Shown one piece after another: positions 1 through 5,463 of a stretch of DNA of 6,555 bases; the first letter of the stretch is position 1, and each line of letters begins with the position of its first letter. The notes beneath the pieces were generated by a model. It worked only from the letters and a program-made list of their open reading frames with translations. It had not been told where the DNA came from and did not search any database. The position numbers and the translations under genes were made by a program. Origin of the DNA: Planctomycetota bacterium (GTDB taxonomy: Bacteria; Planctomycetota; Planctomycetia; Isosphaerales; Isosphaeraceae); contig JAKAUH010000089.1 in NCBI GenBank assembly GCA_021818605.1, positions 1 to 6,555 on the forward strand, in the 5' to 3' direction.

Positions 1-775
1 CGCGTCGCTGGATCGGCGACGCCTTGAATGTGGGCTGGCGGAACCGCGCCAGGCGATCGTCGCCGGCCACACGAAGATCCACCGGCACGACCCCCTCGCG
101 GATGAGCCGATGCGCCAGGTGCCCGGCCACGTCGGCCTCGCGCTCGCCACGGTCGAAGTTGCGGCAAGTTGCCTCGACGGCCAGGGTCAGCGTCCGGCCC
201 AGCTCGCGGAGCCGCTGTCGTTCAAGCGGGGTCAGCCGACGCCGCAGGGCGCGGACCGCGTCCGCCTCGCGCCGGACCTGCGAGCAGCCCTGGCCGGCCA
301 TGTCGCTGGCCACCCGCTTGTTGTGGCAGAGCTCGGCGACGACCTGGAACGGGTCGTCGTACCAGGGACGCTCCTTGAGCTGGAAGCCCAGTCCGGCCAG
401 CTCCTCCTCGAAGACCCGCGAGCTCTGGACATTATCGGTGATGACGGCTCGCGACGTCCGGTTGATGAACAGCAAGATCGCCGCCGGCCCGCAGCACAGG
501 TCCTGACCGAGATCGCCGCCGGAGGTGAACCAGGACACCGAGTCGGCCATGCCAAGGACCACCGCATCCTGACCGGTCCGGTCGAGGAACTCGCGGACGC
601 GCTGATGCTTTAACTCAACATCCGCGCGCCGCGAGGCCAGTGTGGCATCGCCGTGGTCGGCTGTCGGGTCGGGCAGCGGGGGGAGACTATCGTTGTCGGG
701 CCGATCGGCCGCGGTCTGCAGGACCCGGTCGAATTCACGCGTCAGGTCCAGGGCGCCTGGCACCGATGCGCTCAT
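1..775 (-). CDS. M24 family metallopeptidase (Xaa-Pro peptidase/creatinase-like), N-terminal part, cut by window edge
   Basis: The minus strand is open for 258 residues, from an ATG at 775 to the left edge. Residues about 45-165 look like the creatinase N-terminal domain found before M24 catalytic domains (RADVELKHQRVREFLD, VVLGMADSVSWFTSGGD, RAVITDNVQSSRVFEEEL). From about residue 190 the pita-bread fold begins, with LRELGRTLTLAVEATCRNF, GEREADVAGHLAHRL and RVAGDDRLARFRQP. In M24 enzymes such as prolidase, aminopeptidase P and creatinase, the Asp, Asp, His, Glu, Glu metal ligands lie further on. They are outside the window, so activity cannot be judged. An alternative GTG start at 802 has a GGGGAG six bases upstream and would add nine residues, whereas the ATG has no clear ribosome site. 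The gene follows the esterase gene at 879-1835 on the same strand with a gap of about 100 bases. Family assignment is by remembered motif pattern; the exact substrate is unknown. Confidence 0.8.
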   Translation of the reverse strand, partial: MSASVPGALDLTREFDRVLQTAADRPDNDSLPPLPDPTADHGDATLASRRADVELKHQRVREFLDRTGQDAVVLGMADSVSWFTSGGDLGQDLCCGPAAILLFINRTSRAVITDNVQSSRVFEEELAGLGFQLKERPWYDDPFQVVAELCHNKRVASDMAGQGCSQVRREADAVRALRRRLTPLERQRLRELGRTLTLAVEATCRNFDRGEREADVAGHLAHRLIREGVVPVDLRVAGDDRLARFRQPTFKASPIQRR

Positions 776-878
776 TCCGGCGAGGTGAACCACGAACGCC
801 ACGAATATCTCCCCCTAATGCGGACCCCAACGCTCGCGTCCCTGGGAGCGTGCTATCGAGTCGAATTATCGCGGGTGT

Positions 879-1835
879 TCAGCGGATGGATAGGGTCCCT
901 TCATCGTTCCATGTCGCACCAAGAAATTCAAGGAGGGGCTGGATCAAATTCCGTTGTCCGGCGCCAATGGGGAAGTCCAGATTATGCCCCCCGTGGACGA
1001 GGACGAGCTGAACGGGCACGCCGGCGCCCTGAAGCGCCGCGGCCAGCATGCGAGACTGATCCACGGGCACCAGGGGGTCCTCCCGGCCGTGCACCAGGAA
1101 CATCGGCGGATCGCCCGGCGCGACATGATCGATGGGCGAGGCCGCCGCGAATTCCTGCGGCACCTGCTGAGGGGTTCCTCCAAGGAACTGGGCAGCCGCC
1201 CGGCCCGCCCACCGGCTCTGGACATACAGCGCCGGCAGATCCGAGGGCGCCGAGAAGGCGATCACTGCCTGGACCTGCGTCGACACGCCGCCTGGACCCG
1301 GCGGACCCGGGTCCGTGCCGAGCAGCTCGGCCAGATTGCCCCCGGCCGATTCGCCCATCGCGACGACCTGGTCCGGATTGATTCGCAGCGCAGCCGCGCT
1401 CGACCGCACCCAGCCGACCGCCGCGCGCACATCTTCCAGGTTCCTGGGCCAGCTCGGTCGCCCCGGCGCGGATAGCACATAGTTCGGCGCCACCACGACG
1501 TATCCATTAGGCACGAACGCCGAGGCGATCCGATCGCCGTAGCCCGTCTTGTCGAGCCGACGCCAGCCGCCGCCGTGAATGGCGACGATCACCGGCCATC
1601 CCCCGGCCGGCGGTTGCCCGGCCGGCGAGTACACGTTCAGCCGCTCGGCCGTGCCCGCCGGCGTGGTGTATGGCACGTTCACTCGCTCAATCATCCGGCC
1701 CGAGTCGAGCACGGACCTCGGCACGGCGGACATCAATGTCCGGCGCTCCAGGCCGTCGATCGTCAAGTCTTCCGGCCGGAAGGCCCGGAGCGGTCGAGCG
1801 CGAGATTCGCGAGATCCGGAAGAAATGCCCGGCAT
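879..1835 (-). CDS. Alpha/beta-hydrolase esterase with planctomycete LExRxLMSA export-type motif
   Basis: This is a 318-residue carboxylesterase-like alpha/beta hydrolase of the BD-FAE/hormone-sensitive-lipase-like group, expected to cleave ester bonds. From the ATG at 1835, the oxyanion motif HGGGW is at residues 87-91 and the nucleophile elbow GESAGG places Ser at 163. The acid Asp is at 243 (GREDPLVP) and the catalytic His at 274 (GGHNLDF), so the triad is complete. Before the domain, residues 24-37 read LTIDGLERRTLMSA. This resembles the LEPR-XLL-type motif at the N-terminus of many exported planctomycete proteins and suggests an extracytoplasmic location, although no classical signal peptide is visible. 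I chose 1835 because GAGG lies five bases upstream. An in-frame ATG at 1868 (11 more residues) lacks a ribosome site. The neighbour at 1923-2915 is a same-strand paralogue about 87 bases upstream. Substrate is unknown. Confidence 0.88.
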   Translation of the reverse strand: MPGISSGSRESRARPLRAFRPEDLTIDGLERRTLMSAVPRSVLDSGRMIERVNVPYTTPAGTAERLNVYSPAGQPPAGGWPVIVAIHGGGWRRLDKTGYGDRIASAFVPNGYVVVAPNYVLSAPGRPSWPRNLEDVRAAVGWVRSSAAALRINPDQVVAMGESAGGNLAELLGTDPGPPGPGGVSTQVQAVIAFSAPSDLPALYVQSRWAGRAAAQFLGGTPQQVPQEFAAASPIDHVAPGDPPMFLVHGREDPLVPVDQSRMLAAALQGAGVPVQLVLVHGGHNLDFPIGAGQRNLIQPLLEFLGATWNDEGTLSIR

Positions 1836-1899
1836 CCGGGCCTCGCTGGGTCTTCTGCTTCGCCACATGGGTGCAACTCTTGGATGGGCAGACGACGAT

Positions 1900-1917
1900 C
1901 GGCGGGCGAGGCCGCCG
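1900..1917. repeat. Short inverted repeat between the two esterase genes
   Basis: A perfect 6-bp stem (CGGCGG / CCGCCG, loop GCGAGG) lies immediately downstream of the stop codon of the upstream esterase on the minus strand. No T-run follows. It could be a weak terminator or an mRNA-stabilising hairpin between cotranscribed genes. A stem of this size is common by chance at this GC content. Confidence 0.3.
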
Positions 1918-1922
1918 GACAG

Positions 1923-2915
1923 TCACGGCGACTCCCCCTCTGGGAGCATTCCACACGCTTCGAGAAAGGCAAGGATTTCGGGCAAGAGTCTTCGCGGAAG
2001 CGGGCCGGGGACCTCGGGATCGCGGACGTCCACATCGAATCCGTGCCGCGCGCCTTCCACCCGGACCAGCCGGTGAGCGATCCCGGCCCTTGCCAGAGCC
2101 GCGTCCAGCTCCTCGGCCTGCGAGATCGGCACCCAGGCGTCGCGCGTGCCGTGGATCAGGAGCATGGGGCAAGTCTCGTCGTGAATGCAATGGACCGGCG
2201 ACGCCGCGCGGACCCGGCCGGCCGGGTCAAGCGGATCCCCGCCAAGGAAGACGTCGACCGGCTCATGGACCAGTCGCCGCGAGCGCTCGAGCGGGAGCCG
2301 GGTCAGGTCCGTCGGGCCATAAAAGCTGACGACCGCCCGGACTCGCGAGGCCGGTGTGCCCTCGTCGTCCCCCAGACGGATCATGCCCAGCAGCATCGCG
2401 AGATGTCCGCCGGCGGACTGCCCCGCCGCGGCGATCCGATCGGCATCAATGCCCAGCTCGCCGGCATGGCGTCGGGTCCAGCGGACGGCCTCGCGAAGAT
2501 CGTCGAGCGCCGACGGCCAGGCGGCCCGATCCGGTCGAGCCAGGCGGTAATCGGCCGCAACGACGACATAACCGGCCTCGGCGAGCTGGATCGCCATCGG
2601 CCGCGGGTTGCCCGGCCCCGGCCGCAGCAGCCGCCGCGTGCCCCCGATCCAGCTTCCGCCGTGGACCAGAAGGATCGCTGGACGAGCGACGGCACCACGC
2701 ATCCGATCGCCCTGTGCGGGCGGGAAGTACACATCCAGCAGCAGTGGCGCCCCTGCGACCAGGCGATAGGGCACATCCTTGCGCAGACCAACGGAGCCCA
2801 CCGGCTCGATGGCGCGGAACGCACGTTCCGCAAACTGGCTGATCCAGCCGGTCGTCAGGGCGAGAGCCGCCCAGCCAGCGAATCGAAGGATCTGTCGCGG
2901 TTTCAATGACGTCAT
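1923..2915 (-). CDS. Alpha/beta-hydrolase esterase with N-terminal signal or anchor segment
   Basis: This is a 330-residue (from the ATG at 2915) alpha/beta hydrolase of the same carboxylesterase group as its downstream neighbour. HGGSW at 85-89 forms the oxyanion hole and GQSAGG gives nucleophile Ser157. Asp249 (HGTRDAWVP) and His271 (ARHGFD) complete the triad. The N-terminus MTSLKPRQILRF followed by AGWAALALTTGW is a basic n-region plus hydrophobic core, so the protein is probably exported or anchored in the cytoplasmic membrane. There is no obvious Ala-x-Ala cleavage site, which slightly favours an anchor. Other in-frame starts are an ATG at 2936 and a GTG at 3035. None has a convincing Shine-Dalgarno, and 2915 was preferred because it puts the charged and hydrophobic segment at the very start. 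As first of three same-strand genes it may lead a transcript running to base 1. Substrate is unknown. Confidence 0.87.
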   Translation of the reverse strand: MTSLKPRQILRFAGWAALALTTGWISQFAERAFRAIEPVGSVGLRKDVPYRLVAGAPLLLDVYFPPAQGDRMRGAVARPAILLVHGGSWIGGTRRLLRPGPGNPRPMAIQLAEAGYVVVAADYRLARPDRAAWPSALDDLREAVRWTRRHAGELGIDADRIAAAGQSAGGHLAMLLGMIRLGDDEGTPASRVRAVVSFYGPTDLTRLPLERSRRLVHEPVDVFLGGDPLDPAGRVRAASPVHCIHDETCPMLLIHGTRDAWVPISQAEELDAALARAGIAHRLVRVEGARHGFDVDVRDPEVPGPLPRRLLPEILAFLEACGMLPEGESP

Positions 2916-2961
2916 GGTTAGGAGCGGAGAGACCATGATGGTTGTCTGGTGGCCCAGGTCG

Positions 2962-2979
2962 ACCCGCCCGATCGCGGGT
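2962..2979. repeat. Inverted repeat upstream of the 2915 esterase
   Basis: ACCCGC and GCGGGT form a perfect 6-bp dyad around CCGATC. It lies 26 bases beyond the alternative ATG at 2936, inside the likely 5' leader or promoter of the minus-strand esterase. It could be an operator-like dyad or a leader hairpin. There is no further support. Confidence 0.3.
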
Positions 2980-3052
2980 TTGAAGCGTTTGCGGTTTTCC
3001 GTTCGACCCCAATCCGGGTAATGATGAGCCAGCACCGATCGCGATGCGGGAT

Positions 3053-3116
3053 GCTTCGAGCTGGTAAACGCTTGTTCGTTTGGCGGCTGCCACGAGCGGC
3101 TTGTCAGGCTCGAAGC
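3053..3116. repeat. Possible branched stem-loop in the divergent region
   Basis: GCTTCGAGC (3053-3061) and GCTCGAAGC (3108-3116) are exact reverse complements with a 46-base interval. Inside lie an AAACG-CTTGTT-CGTTT hairpin and short GGC/GCC pairings, which allow a multibranched fold on either strand. This could be a leader structure or small RNA, or a chance pairing. Confidence 0.25.
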
Positions 3117-3244
3117 GACGATCCCACTTTACGTTCATGTGCGCGTTCTTTGCATCATCGAACAAAGTCCAGGGAATCCCGCCTCCGATACCAGAACGAG
3201 GAACAGAATGGCCGTTGCGCGGAGCTCGCTTCCGCGACATCGAC

Positions 3245-3250
3245 AGGAGG
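3245..3250 (+). promoter_or_regulatory. Consensus Shine-Dalgarno that fixes the start at 3259
   Basis: AGGAGG is followed by eight bases and then ATG at 3259. It is the best ribosome-binding site in the window. It decides between this start and the longer in-frame options at 3139 (GTG) and 3208 (ATG), which lack one. Confidence 0.75.
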
Positions 3251-3258
3251 CTGGGCCG

Positions 3259-3597
3259 ATGACCCATCGCGGAGGACGTCCATTATCGACCTCGATGGTG
3301 GTCCTTTTCGTCCTGGCCATCCAGGGTCTGACGCCCGATCTGCATGAACTGGCCTCGGCGAATGCCTTCAAGATGCTGTTTCCCTCGGCATCGGGCGCGA
3401 ATCCCTCCTCGGGCCAGGATCAGCTTCCGCCGGAGATCTGCGCTTCGGCCGAGCCGCGGCCGGCCTCATGCAAGGCGAGTGGGCATCGATACGAATTCGC
3501 CCGGACAGCGCTTCATGCGAGCCACTCCGTGTGCGGCAGCCTGACCGACAGGCGTGCGGCGTCCGCCGCATCGAGGCACCGTTCTGCCGCCGACTGA
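3259..3597 (+). CDS. Small exported protein of unknown function
   Basis: This 112-residue protein starts at an ATG with a perfectly spaced AGGAGG. Residues 1-12 carry basic residues and residues 13-24 form a hydrophobic core (MVVLFVLAIQGL). An Ala-Ser-Ala at 32-34 is a plausible signal peptidase site, giving a mature chain of roughly 78 residues. The mature part is Ser/Ala-rich, has three cysteines (61, 71, 92) and ends in a basic Arg/His/Ser-rich tail with no recognisable domain. I do not recognise the family. The motif TPDLHELAS just after the hydrophobic core could be a family signature worth searching. The ATC-hydrolase family gene follows 88 bases later on the same strand, but a candidate promoter and a hairpin lie between, so cotranscription is uncertain. 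The C-terminal third has poor compositional evidence of selection and could be a shifted frame. Confidence 0.6.
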   Translation: MTHRGGRPLSTSMVVLFVLAIQGLTPDLHELASANAFKMLFPSASGANPSSGQDQLPPEICASAEPRPASCKASGHRYEFARTALHASHSVCGSLTDRRAASAASRHRSAAD

Positions 3598-3603
3598 CGG
3601 CGG
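3587..3603. terminator. Hairpin overlapping the stop codon of the small secreted protein
   Basis: CCGCCG and CGGCGG pair perfectly around the five-base loop ACTGA, which contains the first base context of the TGA stop. There is no T-run after it, so it is at best a weak terminator. It overlaps the candidate promoter of the next gene. Confidence 0.3.
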
Positions 3604-3622
3604 TGGCCGTTGCTGGTAGAAT
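3594..3622 (+). promoter_or_regulatory. Candidate sigma-70-type promoter for the ATC-hydrolase family gene
   Basis: CTGACG (3594-3599), a 17-base spacer and TAGAAT (3617-3622) form a reasonable -35/-10 pair. It would start transcription near 3629, about 57 bases before the ATG at 3686. Planctomycete promoter consensus is poorly known, so this rests on similarity to the general bacterial consensus only. Confidence 0.33.
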
Positions 3623-3685
3623 CCATGTTGCTGTGACGCTGGTTTCGAGGGAGCCGCGGTGGTTATCGGGAGGGAACTCGAGGTC

Positions 3686-4210
3686 ATGAGCGAGCAGAAG
3701 GCCAGGCTGCCCCTGCTGGAGCAGCGGGAGATCGAGGCCCGGATCGTCGGTCCGCTGGTGCGGGCGTTCGCGGAAGTCGTCGGCCGGGAGAAAACCCTGG
3801 AGATCGTCGCCGGGGTCATCCGCGAGCTCGCACGCGAGAGCGGGGCCGCGCTGGCCGAGACCCTGGGCGAGAGCACGCTCCAGGCCTTCGCTGGTTCGCT
3901 CGATCGCTGGCGCGAGAACGGCGCCCTTGAGATCGACATGCTCGAGCAGACTCCGGAGCGGCTGTCGTTCAACGTGACGCGCTGCCATTATGCCGAGATG
4001 TACCGGGCGCTCGGCCTGGGCGAACTGGGCGCGAGCCTGTCCTGCCAGCGGGACTTCGCCCTGGCGCAGGGCTTCAACCCCTCGATCGAGCTGACTCGGA
4101 CCCAGACCATCATGGGCGGCGCCTCGTATTGCGACTTCCGGTTCCACCTGGCCGGAGCCAGCTCGCTTGCCCCCGATCGGGAGCCGGGCCCGGAGGATCC
4201 GTCAGCCTAG
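3686..4210 (+). CDS. L-2-amino-thiazoline-4-carboxylic acid (ATC) hydrolase family protein
   Basis: This 174-residue soluble protein has no signal peptide or membrane segment. Its C-terminal half matches the pattern of the ATC hydrolase family (Pfam ATC_hydrolase): TRCHYAEMYRALGLGELG at 98-115, LSCQRDFA at 118-125, GFNP at 129-132, and RTQTIMGGASYCDFRF at 138-153. The three family-type cysteines are Cys100, Cys120 and Cys149. The family is named after the Pseudomonas enzyme that opens the thiazoline ring of ATC on the way to L-cysteine. Most members, including this one, have no tested substrate, so ATC hydrolysis here is only inferred. The N-terminal half is helical (LLEQREIEARIVGPLVRAF), as usual for the family. 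I chose the ATG at 3686, although a GTG at 3659 with GGGAG five bases upstream would add nine residues. No ATC racemase or carbamoylase gene is nearby. A highly palindromic region follows. Confidence 0.85.
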   Translation: MSEQKARLPLLEQREIEARIVGPLVRAFAEVVGREKTLEIVAGVIRELARESGAALAETLGESTLQAFAGSLDRWRENGALEIDMLEQTPERLSFNVTRCHYAEMYRALGLGELGASLSCQRDFALAQGFNPSIELTRTQTIMGGASYCDFRFHLAGASSLAPDREPGPEDPSA

Positions 4211-4251
4211 CCTGGAGCGCATGGCAGATGGGTGGCTCACGGAGGGGTCGG

Positions 4252-4274
4252 GCCGGCTATGAGTCGGTGCCGGC
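4252..4274. repeat. Inverted repeat downstream of the ATC-hydrolase family gene
   Basis: GCCGGC occurs at 4252-4257 and 4269-4274 around an 11-base loop, about 42 bases past the stop at 4210. It is a possible weak terminator stem and the first of a run of palindromes in this convergent region. Confidence 0.3.
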
Positions 4275-4284
4275 AGGGCTCCGA

Positions 4285-4300
4285 GCCCCCGTCAGGGGGC
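4285..4300. repeat. Outer hairpin of the left unit
   Basis: GCCCCC, loop GTCA, GGGGGC: a perfect 6-bp stem at the same place in the left unit as GCCCAC/GTGGGC (4496-4510) in the right unit. Stem bases differ between the copies but pairing is kept. Confidence 0.55.
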
Positions 4301-4308
4301 GATCGGAC

Positions 4309-4334
4309 GTGGCCGGCGGGCGTCAGCGCCCCGG
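4309..4334 (+). repeat. REP-like motif, left copy (GTGG plus palindrome)
   Basis: GTGG at 4309-4312 is followed without a gap by a 22-nt imperfect palindrome at 4313-4334, whose ends CCGG...CCGG pair around the core GCGTCAGC. It is mirrored by the right copy at 4462-4487. Confidence 0.5.
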
Positions 4335-4372
4335 GTCGGACCGCAGCGCCAGCCACCGAATCCTCTCGACGG

Positions 4373-4424
4373 ACCCACCCGGCCGCGACCCCGCCCCGCC
4401 ACGCGGGGTCGCGGCCGGGTGGGT
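4373..4424. terminator. Perfect 22-bp-stem hairpin, probable bidirectional terminator
   Basis: Bases 4373-4394 and 4403-4424 are exact reverse complements with an 8-base loop (CCCGCCAC). The stem is almost all G and C. It lies between converging genes (plus-strand gene ending at 4210, minus-strand gene ending at 4572), where a bidirectional terminator is expected. Neither side has a U-tract, so termination may rely on stem strength or Rho, or the hairpin may serve the palindromic element itself. Confidence 0.6.
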
Positions 4425-4461
4425 GAAACGATGGCGGGGAGATGAGGGTTCGCATGGCGGT

Positions 4462-4487
4462 CCGGGGTGCTGACGCTCCCCGGCTAC
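4462..4487 (-). repeat. REP-like motif, right copy (GTAG plus palindrome)
   Basis: On the minus strand GTAG (4487-4484) is followed directly by a 22-nt palindrome (4483-4462) with stem CCGGGG/CCCCGG and loop AGCGTCAGCA. The stem is more perfect than in the left copy. Confidence 0.55.
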
Positions 4488-4495
4488 GTCCTGAC

Positions 4496-4510
4496 GCCCA
4501 CTTCGTGGGC
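4496..4510. repeat. Outer hairpin of the right unit
   Basis: GCCCAC, loop TTC, GTGGGC: a perfect 6-bp stem matching in position the outer hairpin of the left unit at 4285-4300. Confidence 0.55.
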
Positions 4511-4571
4511 TTCCGGAGCAAACTCGAACCTCCCTCCCTTCTCGCCCGTGCGCCACGCGACCGCAAGCGCT

Positions 4572-5258
4572 CTAGCGAGGCGGCGTCCGCGTCGGCCGGA
4601 CCGTGACGCGGCGGCCCGGGGCGGCACCCTCGTTTCTGGCCTGAGTCTCGCCGAATCGGAAGCGGCATGACGGCCCGATGACTTCCTTCCATCTCTGCTG
4701 CTGATCGGGCGTGAGCATCGTCCTTGCGCGGACGGTGAGCCGGTCGACCTCGAGGGGCTCCAGCCGTCGCTTCCGGCGCGTCTGGTTGGCCTCCGCCAGC
4801 ATGAGCTGGAGCGCCTTCTGCTGCTGCGGGTCGAGCTCCAGGTACTCGGCGACCGCCGATCGGCTGAATGCTGCGGCCCCCTCCCACTGGAGGTCGATCT
4901 GCGTCAGCCGCTCCTGCTGCGCCTCGGACAACTCGTGGCGGATCCAGCCGGCCATTTCCTCGTCGATCGCCCACCGCTCGGCCAAAGCGGCCTGCTCGGG
5001 CATCCCCTTGACCTTTCGGCCCCGCTCGGCCAGGCGTGCGACCAGGTTCCTCGCCCCGGCGATCTGGTGCGGATTGAGCTGGAGGTCAGCCTGGATGTCC
5101 GCTCGCAGGAGAAGGTAGATCGGCGCGACCTTGGTCCCGAACCGCTCGTTGAGGAGGGACTCGGCACTCGACGGCGGATCCAACGGCCCGCCGGCCCCCA
5201 TCATCGCGGCGGCGATCAGGACCAGCCCGACCAGGACAACGGTCAATCGATGACGCAT
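4572..5258 (-). CDS. Exported LTxxQ/Spy-like helical protein
   Basis: This 228-residue protein has a clear signal peptide: MRHR, then a hydrophobic core TVVLVGLVLIAAAMM, then small residues GAGG. It should act in the periplasm or at the envelope. The mature part is helical and charged, with L-x-x-x-Q motifs at LNPHQ (61), LSEAQ (110), LDPQQ (142) and LTPDQ (172). The last fits the LTxxQ signature of the Spy/CpxP chaperone superfamily. The block RLTQIDLQWEG at 117-127 is shared almost unchanged with the protein at 5624-6555 (RLRQIQLQSEG), as is the C-terminal LTxxQxxxxKxxxG block, so the two are paralogues. It ends in a basic tail. The start at 5258 was preferred over the in-frame ATG at 5312 because it opens the signal peptide and has GGAG upstream, though 11 bases away. 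A chaperone or metal/stress-sensing role is only suggested by the superfamily. Confidence 0.75.
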   Translation of the reverse strand: MRHRLTVVLVGLVLIAAAMMGAGGPLDPPSSAESLLNERFGTKVAPIYLLLRADIQADLQLNPHQIAGARNLVARLAERGRKVKGMPEQAALAERWAIDEEMAGWIRHELSEAQQERLTQIDLQWEGAAAFSRSAVAEYLELDPQQQKALQLMLAEANQTRRKRRLEPLEVDRLTVRARTMLTPDQQQRWKEVIGPSCRFRFGETQARNEGAAPGRRVTVRPTRTPPR

Positions 5259-5362
5259 GGTCCGGAAGACTCCAAAATGGGCCGTCACCTCGGGAACCGG
5301 GGCGCGGCGCATCGGCGATGAATCGAGGACGGGTCGAATGACCGAACGGAAAGGGCCGGGCA

Positions 5363-5368
5363 GTTATA
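5363..5368 (-). promoter_or_regulatory. Candidate -10 box for the Spy-like gene at 5258
   Basis: TATAAC on the minus strand lies about 105 bases before the ATG at 5258 and is the only good -10-like hexamer in this GC-rich gap. The sequence 17 bases upstream (TTCCCG) is a poor -35, so an extracytoplasmic-function sigma or a different site is equally possible. Confidence 0.22.
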
Positions 5369-5463
5369 CGCCGGAACCGTCGCTGCGGGAAGAGCAACCC
5401 GCTCGATGGTCGGCTCGCCGGGTCGCGGGTCGGGTCGCCCCGGGCGGGTTCTGGTCATCCGCG

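Larger units (their letters stand above)
2916..3258. other. Gene-free divergent intergenic region
   Basis: These 343 bases separate the minus-strand esterase from the plus-strand small secreted protein and must hold promoters for both. GC is visibly lower than in the flanking genes. Only weak structure is visible: a 6-bp inverted repeat ACCCGC/GCGGGT at 2962-2979, and a 9-bp inverted repeat at 3053-3061 and 3108-3116 enclosing a smaller AAACG/CGTTT hairpin. I could not identify a -35/-10 pair I trust for either direction. No tRNA or protein family is recognisable. The minus-strand frame through here reads protein-like for about 50 residues but matches nothing I know. Confidence 0.5.
4278..4519. 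repeat. REPIN/BIME-like composite palindromic element in the convergent intergenic region
   Basis: Almost all of the 361 gene-free bases between the converging genes ending at 4210 and 4572 is a nested inverted repeat. The unit at 4278-4344 reappears as its reverse complement at 4457-4519; by my hand alignment roughly 50 of 63 positions agree. Each copy has, from outside to inside, a GC-rich hairpin, GGACGT, a GTRG tetranucleotide (GTGG left, GTAG right), a directly adjacent 22-nt imperfect palindrome with core GCGTCAGC, and GACCGC. GTRG followed by an imperfect palindrome is the hallmark of REP sequences, and paired inverted REPs form REPINs or BIMEs, which are mobilised by RAYT (TnpA_REP) enzymes. 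The centre is a perfect 22-bp stem. No RAYT gene is in the window, and copy number in the genome is unknown, so this is an architectural inference. Confidence 0.6.

Noticed and set aside
24..613. Long plus-strand open frames opposite the M24 gene
   Set aside because: Arg/Ser/Pro-rich translations typical of antisense frames in high-GC DNA. The minus-strand frame gives a recognisable M24 protein.
830..851. ACGCTC/GAGCGT inverted repeat between the 879-1835 esterase gene and the M24 gene as a terminator
   Set aside because: Six-bp stem with a 10-base loop and no T-run; easily expected by chance in this DNA.
1575..2909. A 444-codon plus-strand open frame across the esterase region
   Set aside because: It runs antisense to two esterases with intact catalytic motifs, and its translation is low-information and without domains.
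2980..3240. Minus-strand reading of the divergent region that looks protein-like (GIPWTLFDDAKNAHMNVKW and onward)
   Set aside because: No recognised family, no start with a ribosome site, and the frame continues only as a shadow of the esterase. It might be a decayed gene, but nothing supports that beyond composition.
3368..4147. A 259-codon minus-strand open frame
   Set aside because: It is antisense to the ATC-hydrolase family gene, which has clear family motifs. Length alone is not evidence at this GC content.
4211..4571. CRISPR array or tRNA-like element in the palindrome-rich region
   Set aside because: The repeats are inverted, not direct with spacers, and no cloverleaf with tRNA-conserved bases can be drawn.
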